DNA of 64,000 nucleotides, taken from Kiloniella laminariae (GTDB taxonomy: Bacteria > Pseudomonadota > Alphaproteobacteria > Kiloniellales > Kiloniellaceae). Both the position numbers and the translations under genes were made by a program. The notes beneath the pieces are model-generated. The model made no database searches and was not told the origin of the DNA. It saw nothing but the letters and a program-made list of their open reading frames with translations. Of this stretch, positions 63,147 to 64,000 are shown piece by piece; position 1 is the first letter of the stretch, and every line of letters begins with the position of its first letter. Where the stretch lies: assembly GCF_027214005.1 (NCBI RefSeq), contig NZ_JAPWGY010000008.1, positions 1 through 64,000 of the forward strand, in the 5' to 3' direction.

Positions 63147-64000
63147 TTAAATAGATGAATAATCAATTGGCTGGTTTTTATCCAAACGTCGGCTGATGAC
63201 TGGCATGGGATATTTAAGCCCGGTTGCACAGTTATAGAGTACAGCCCGATCACTGGCTTTAATCCTCCCCTCGGCAACCGATTGTTTGTAAGCAGCAAAG
63301 GTTGCGGCTCCCTCCGGGCACAATAACAGGCCTTCTTCTCGCGCCACTTCTGCTTGCGCCTGGACTATATCCTTGTCCTCAACTGCGATAGCAAAACCGC
63401 CACTTTCCCGGACAGCGCGTAAAATCAAAAAATCTCCAACCGCGACAGGTACTCTGATGCCAGAGGCAATCGTAAAGGCATTCTCCCACAGCGGTGCATG
63501 TTCCTCTCCATCCTCAAAGGCTTTGACGATAGGTGCACAACCGGTTGATTGGACCGCCACCATCTTTGGCCGTTTACTGCCAATCCAGCCGATAGCCTCC
63601 AGTTCGGCAAAGGCTTTCCACATCCCGATCAAGCCTGTACCACCACCCGTCGGATAAAAGATCACATCGGGGACATCCCAACCCAGCTGTTCGGCCAACT
63701 CCAGACCCATGGTTTTCTTGCCTTCAATTCTGTAGGGTTCTTTCAAAGTTGAGCAATCAAACCATCCTGTTGGCTCTTTGCCTTCACCGACGATCTTGCC
63801 ACAATCATTAATCAGGCCATTGACGCGATAGACTTTTCCCCCCTGATACTCGATCTCGGACACATTTACTTCCGGTGTATCGTCAGGACAAAAAATGGTT
63901 GTCTCCATTCCTGCCCTTGTTGCATAGGCCGCCATTGCTGCCCCGGCATTGCCATTCGTAGGCATCGCCAGACGACGAATACCAAGCTCTTTGGCCATTG
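63147..64000 (-). CDS. thrC: Threonine synthase (5' end outside the window)
   Basis: The last 284 or so residues of a PLP enzyme that forms threonine from phosphohomoserine. The reading frame runs off the window end, so the N-terminus, with the PLP lysine, is missing. Visible are 'MPTNGNAGAAMAAYATRAGME', 'FYPTGGGTGLIGMWKA' (phosphate cup of PLP) and 'GLLLCPEGAATFAAY'. It belongs to the class II-like short threonine synthases. The end is 'RRLDKNQPIDYSSI'. Confidence 0.88.
   Translation of the reverse strand, partial: MAKELGIRRLAMPTNGNAGAAMAAYATRAGMETTIFCPDDTPEVNVSEIEYQGGKVYRVNGLINDCGKIVGEGKEPTGWFDCSTLKEPYRIEGKKTMGLELAEQLGWDVPDVIFYPTGGGTGLIGMWKAFAELEAIGWIGSKRPKMVAVQSTGCAPIVKAFEDGEEHAPLWENAFTIASGIRVPVAVGDFLILRAVRESGGFAIAVEDKDIVQAQAEVAREEGLLLCPEGAATFAAYKQSVAEGRIKASDRAVLYNCATGLKYPMPVISRRLDKNQPIDYSSI

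Noticed and set aside
1-64000. tRNA, rRNA or CRISPR arrays
   Set aside because: No cloverleaf-like intergenic sequence, ribosomal RNA sequence or regularly spaced repeats were seen.

Overview
The window reads as a chromosomal segment of a free-living, respiratory Gram-negative bacterium, most likely a marine-type alphaproteobacterium of middling GC content. This is inferred from the gene families present: a TauR-type MocR regulator beside pta-soeABC, MmsA/MmsB valine catabolism with a divergent LysR gene, a Liu leucine cluster led by a MerR gene, a LivGHMJF transporter interleaved with CoA ligases, a DUF1127-like small protein and a DUF3365 sensor kinase. I cannot name the genus. No rRNA, tRNA, CRISPR array, prophage or complete insertion sequence is visible. 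The only mobile trace is the last codons of a probable IS630-type transposase at the left edge.

Layout. 1-3.3 kb: transposase tail, haem-binding-type sensor histidine kinase, orphan solute-binding protein, small unknown protein. 3.4-7.6 kb: a polyamine-type ABC importer (binding protein, ATPase, two permeases). 7.6-10.8 kb: a 940-base gap and a chemoreceptor. 11.1-18.8 kb: MocR regulator, phosphotransacetylase and the three subunits of a membrane-anchored molybdenum sulfite dehydrogenase (SoeABC). This is a sulfonate-dissimilation arrangement, but without xsc; a leader-ORF/hairpin region lies in the gap where xsc might be expected. 18.9-22.7 kb: leucine-type dehydrogenase divergent from an Lrp regulator, an unknown protein and an alpha/beta hydrolase. 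22.9-30.4 kb: valine catabolic operon (mmsA, acyl-CoA dehydrogenase, 3-hydroxyisobutyryl-CoA hydrolase, mmsB, acyl-CoA synthetase) divergent from a LysR gene. 30.5-34.1 kb: exported phytase-like esterase protein, VOC protein, AraC regulator. 34.2-43.8 kb: leucine/isoleucine operon (liuR, thioesterase, liuABCDE, HSD10-type SDR, thiolase). 43.9-52.8 kb: an opposing operon starting with a second LiuR-like MerR gene and carrying livG, an acyl-CoA synthetase, livH, livM, livJ, livF and a PaaK-like ligase. 53.2-64 kb: membrane-anchored AraC regulator, secreted hydrolase, a 55-residue DUF1127-like gene, an SDR-SDR-amine oxidase operon behind paired TetR-type palindromes, rsgA, trhO, two tandem paralogous lipoproteins, a GNAT acetyltransferase and a truncated threonine synthase.

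How it fits together. Roughly 19-44 kb holds nearly all steps from branched-chain amino acids to central metabolism. The leucine-type dehydrogenase deaminates; the mms operon handles valine; the liu operon handles leucine; its SDR and thiolase would finish isoleucine. The branched-chain keto acid dehydrogenase is not in this window. The liu operon and the liv/CoA-ligase operon each begin with a closely related MerR gene, and each has the same 19-base operator-like sequence just upstream, so they are probably one regulon. The most unusual points are the xsc-less pta-soeABC locus with its possible attenuator, a 12-13 base sequence (AACTGGACCCAT) repeated in three intergenic places, the two liu-type operators, the TetR-type operators without a local TetR gene, and several small or decayed genes that standard ORF length cut-offs miss.
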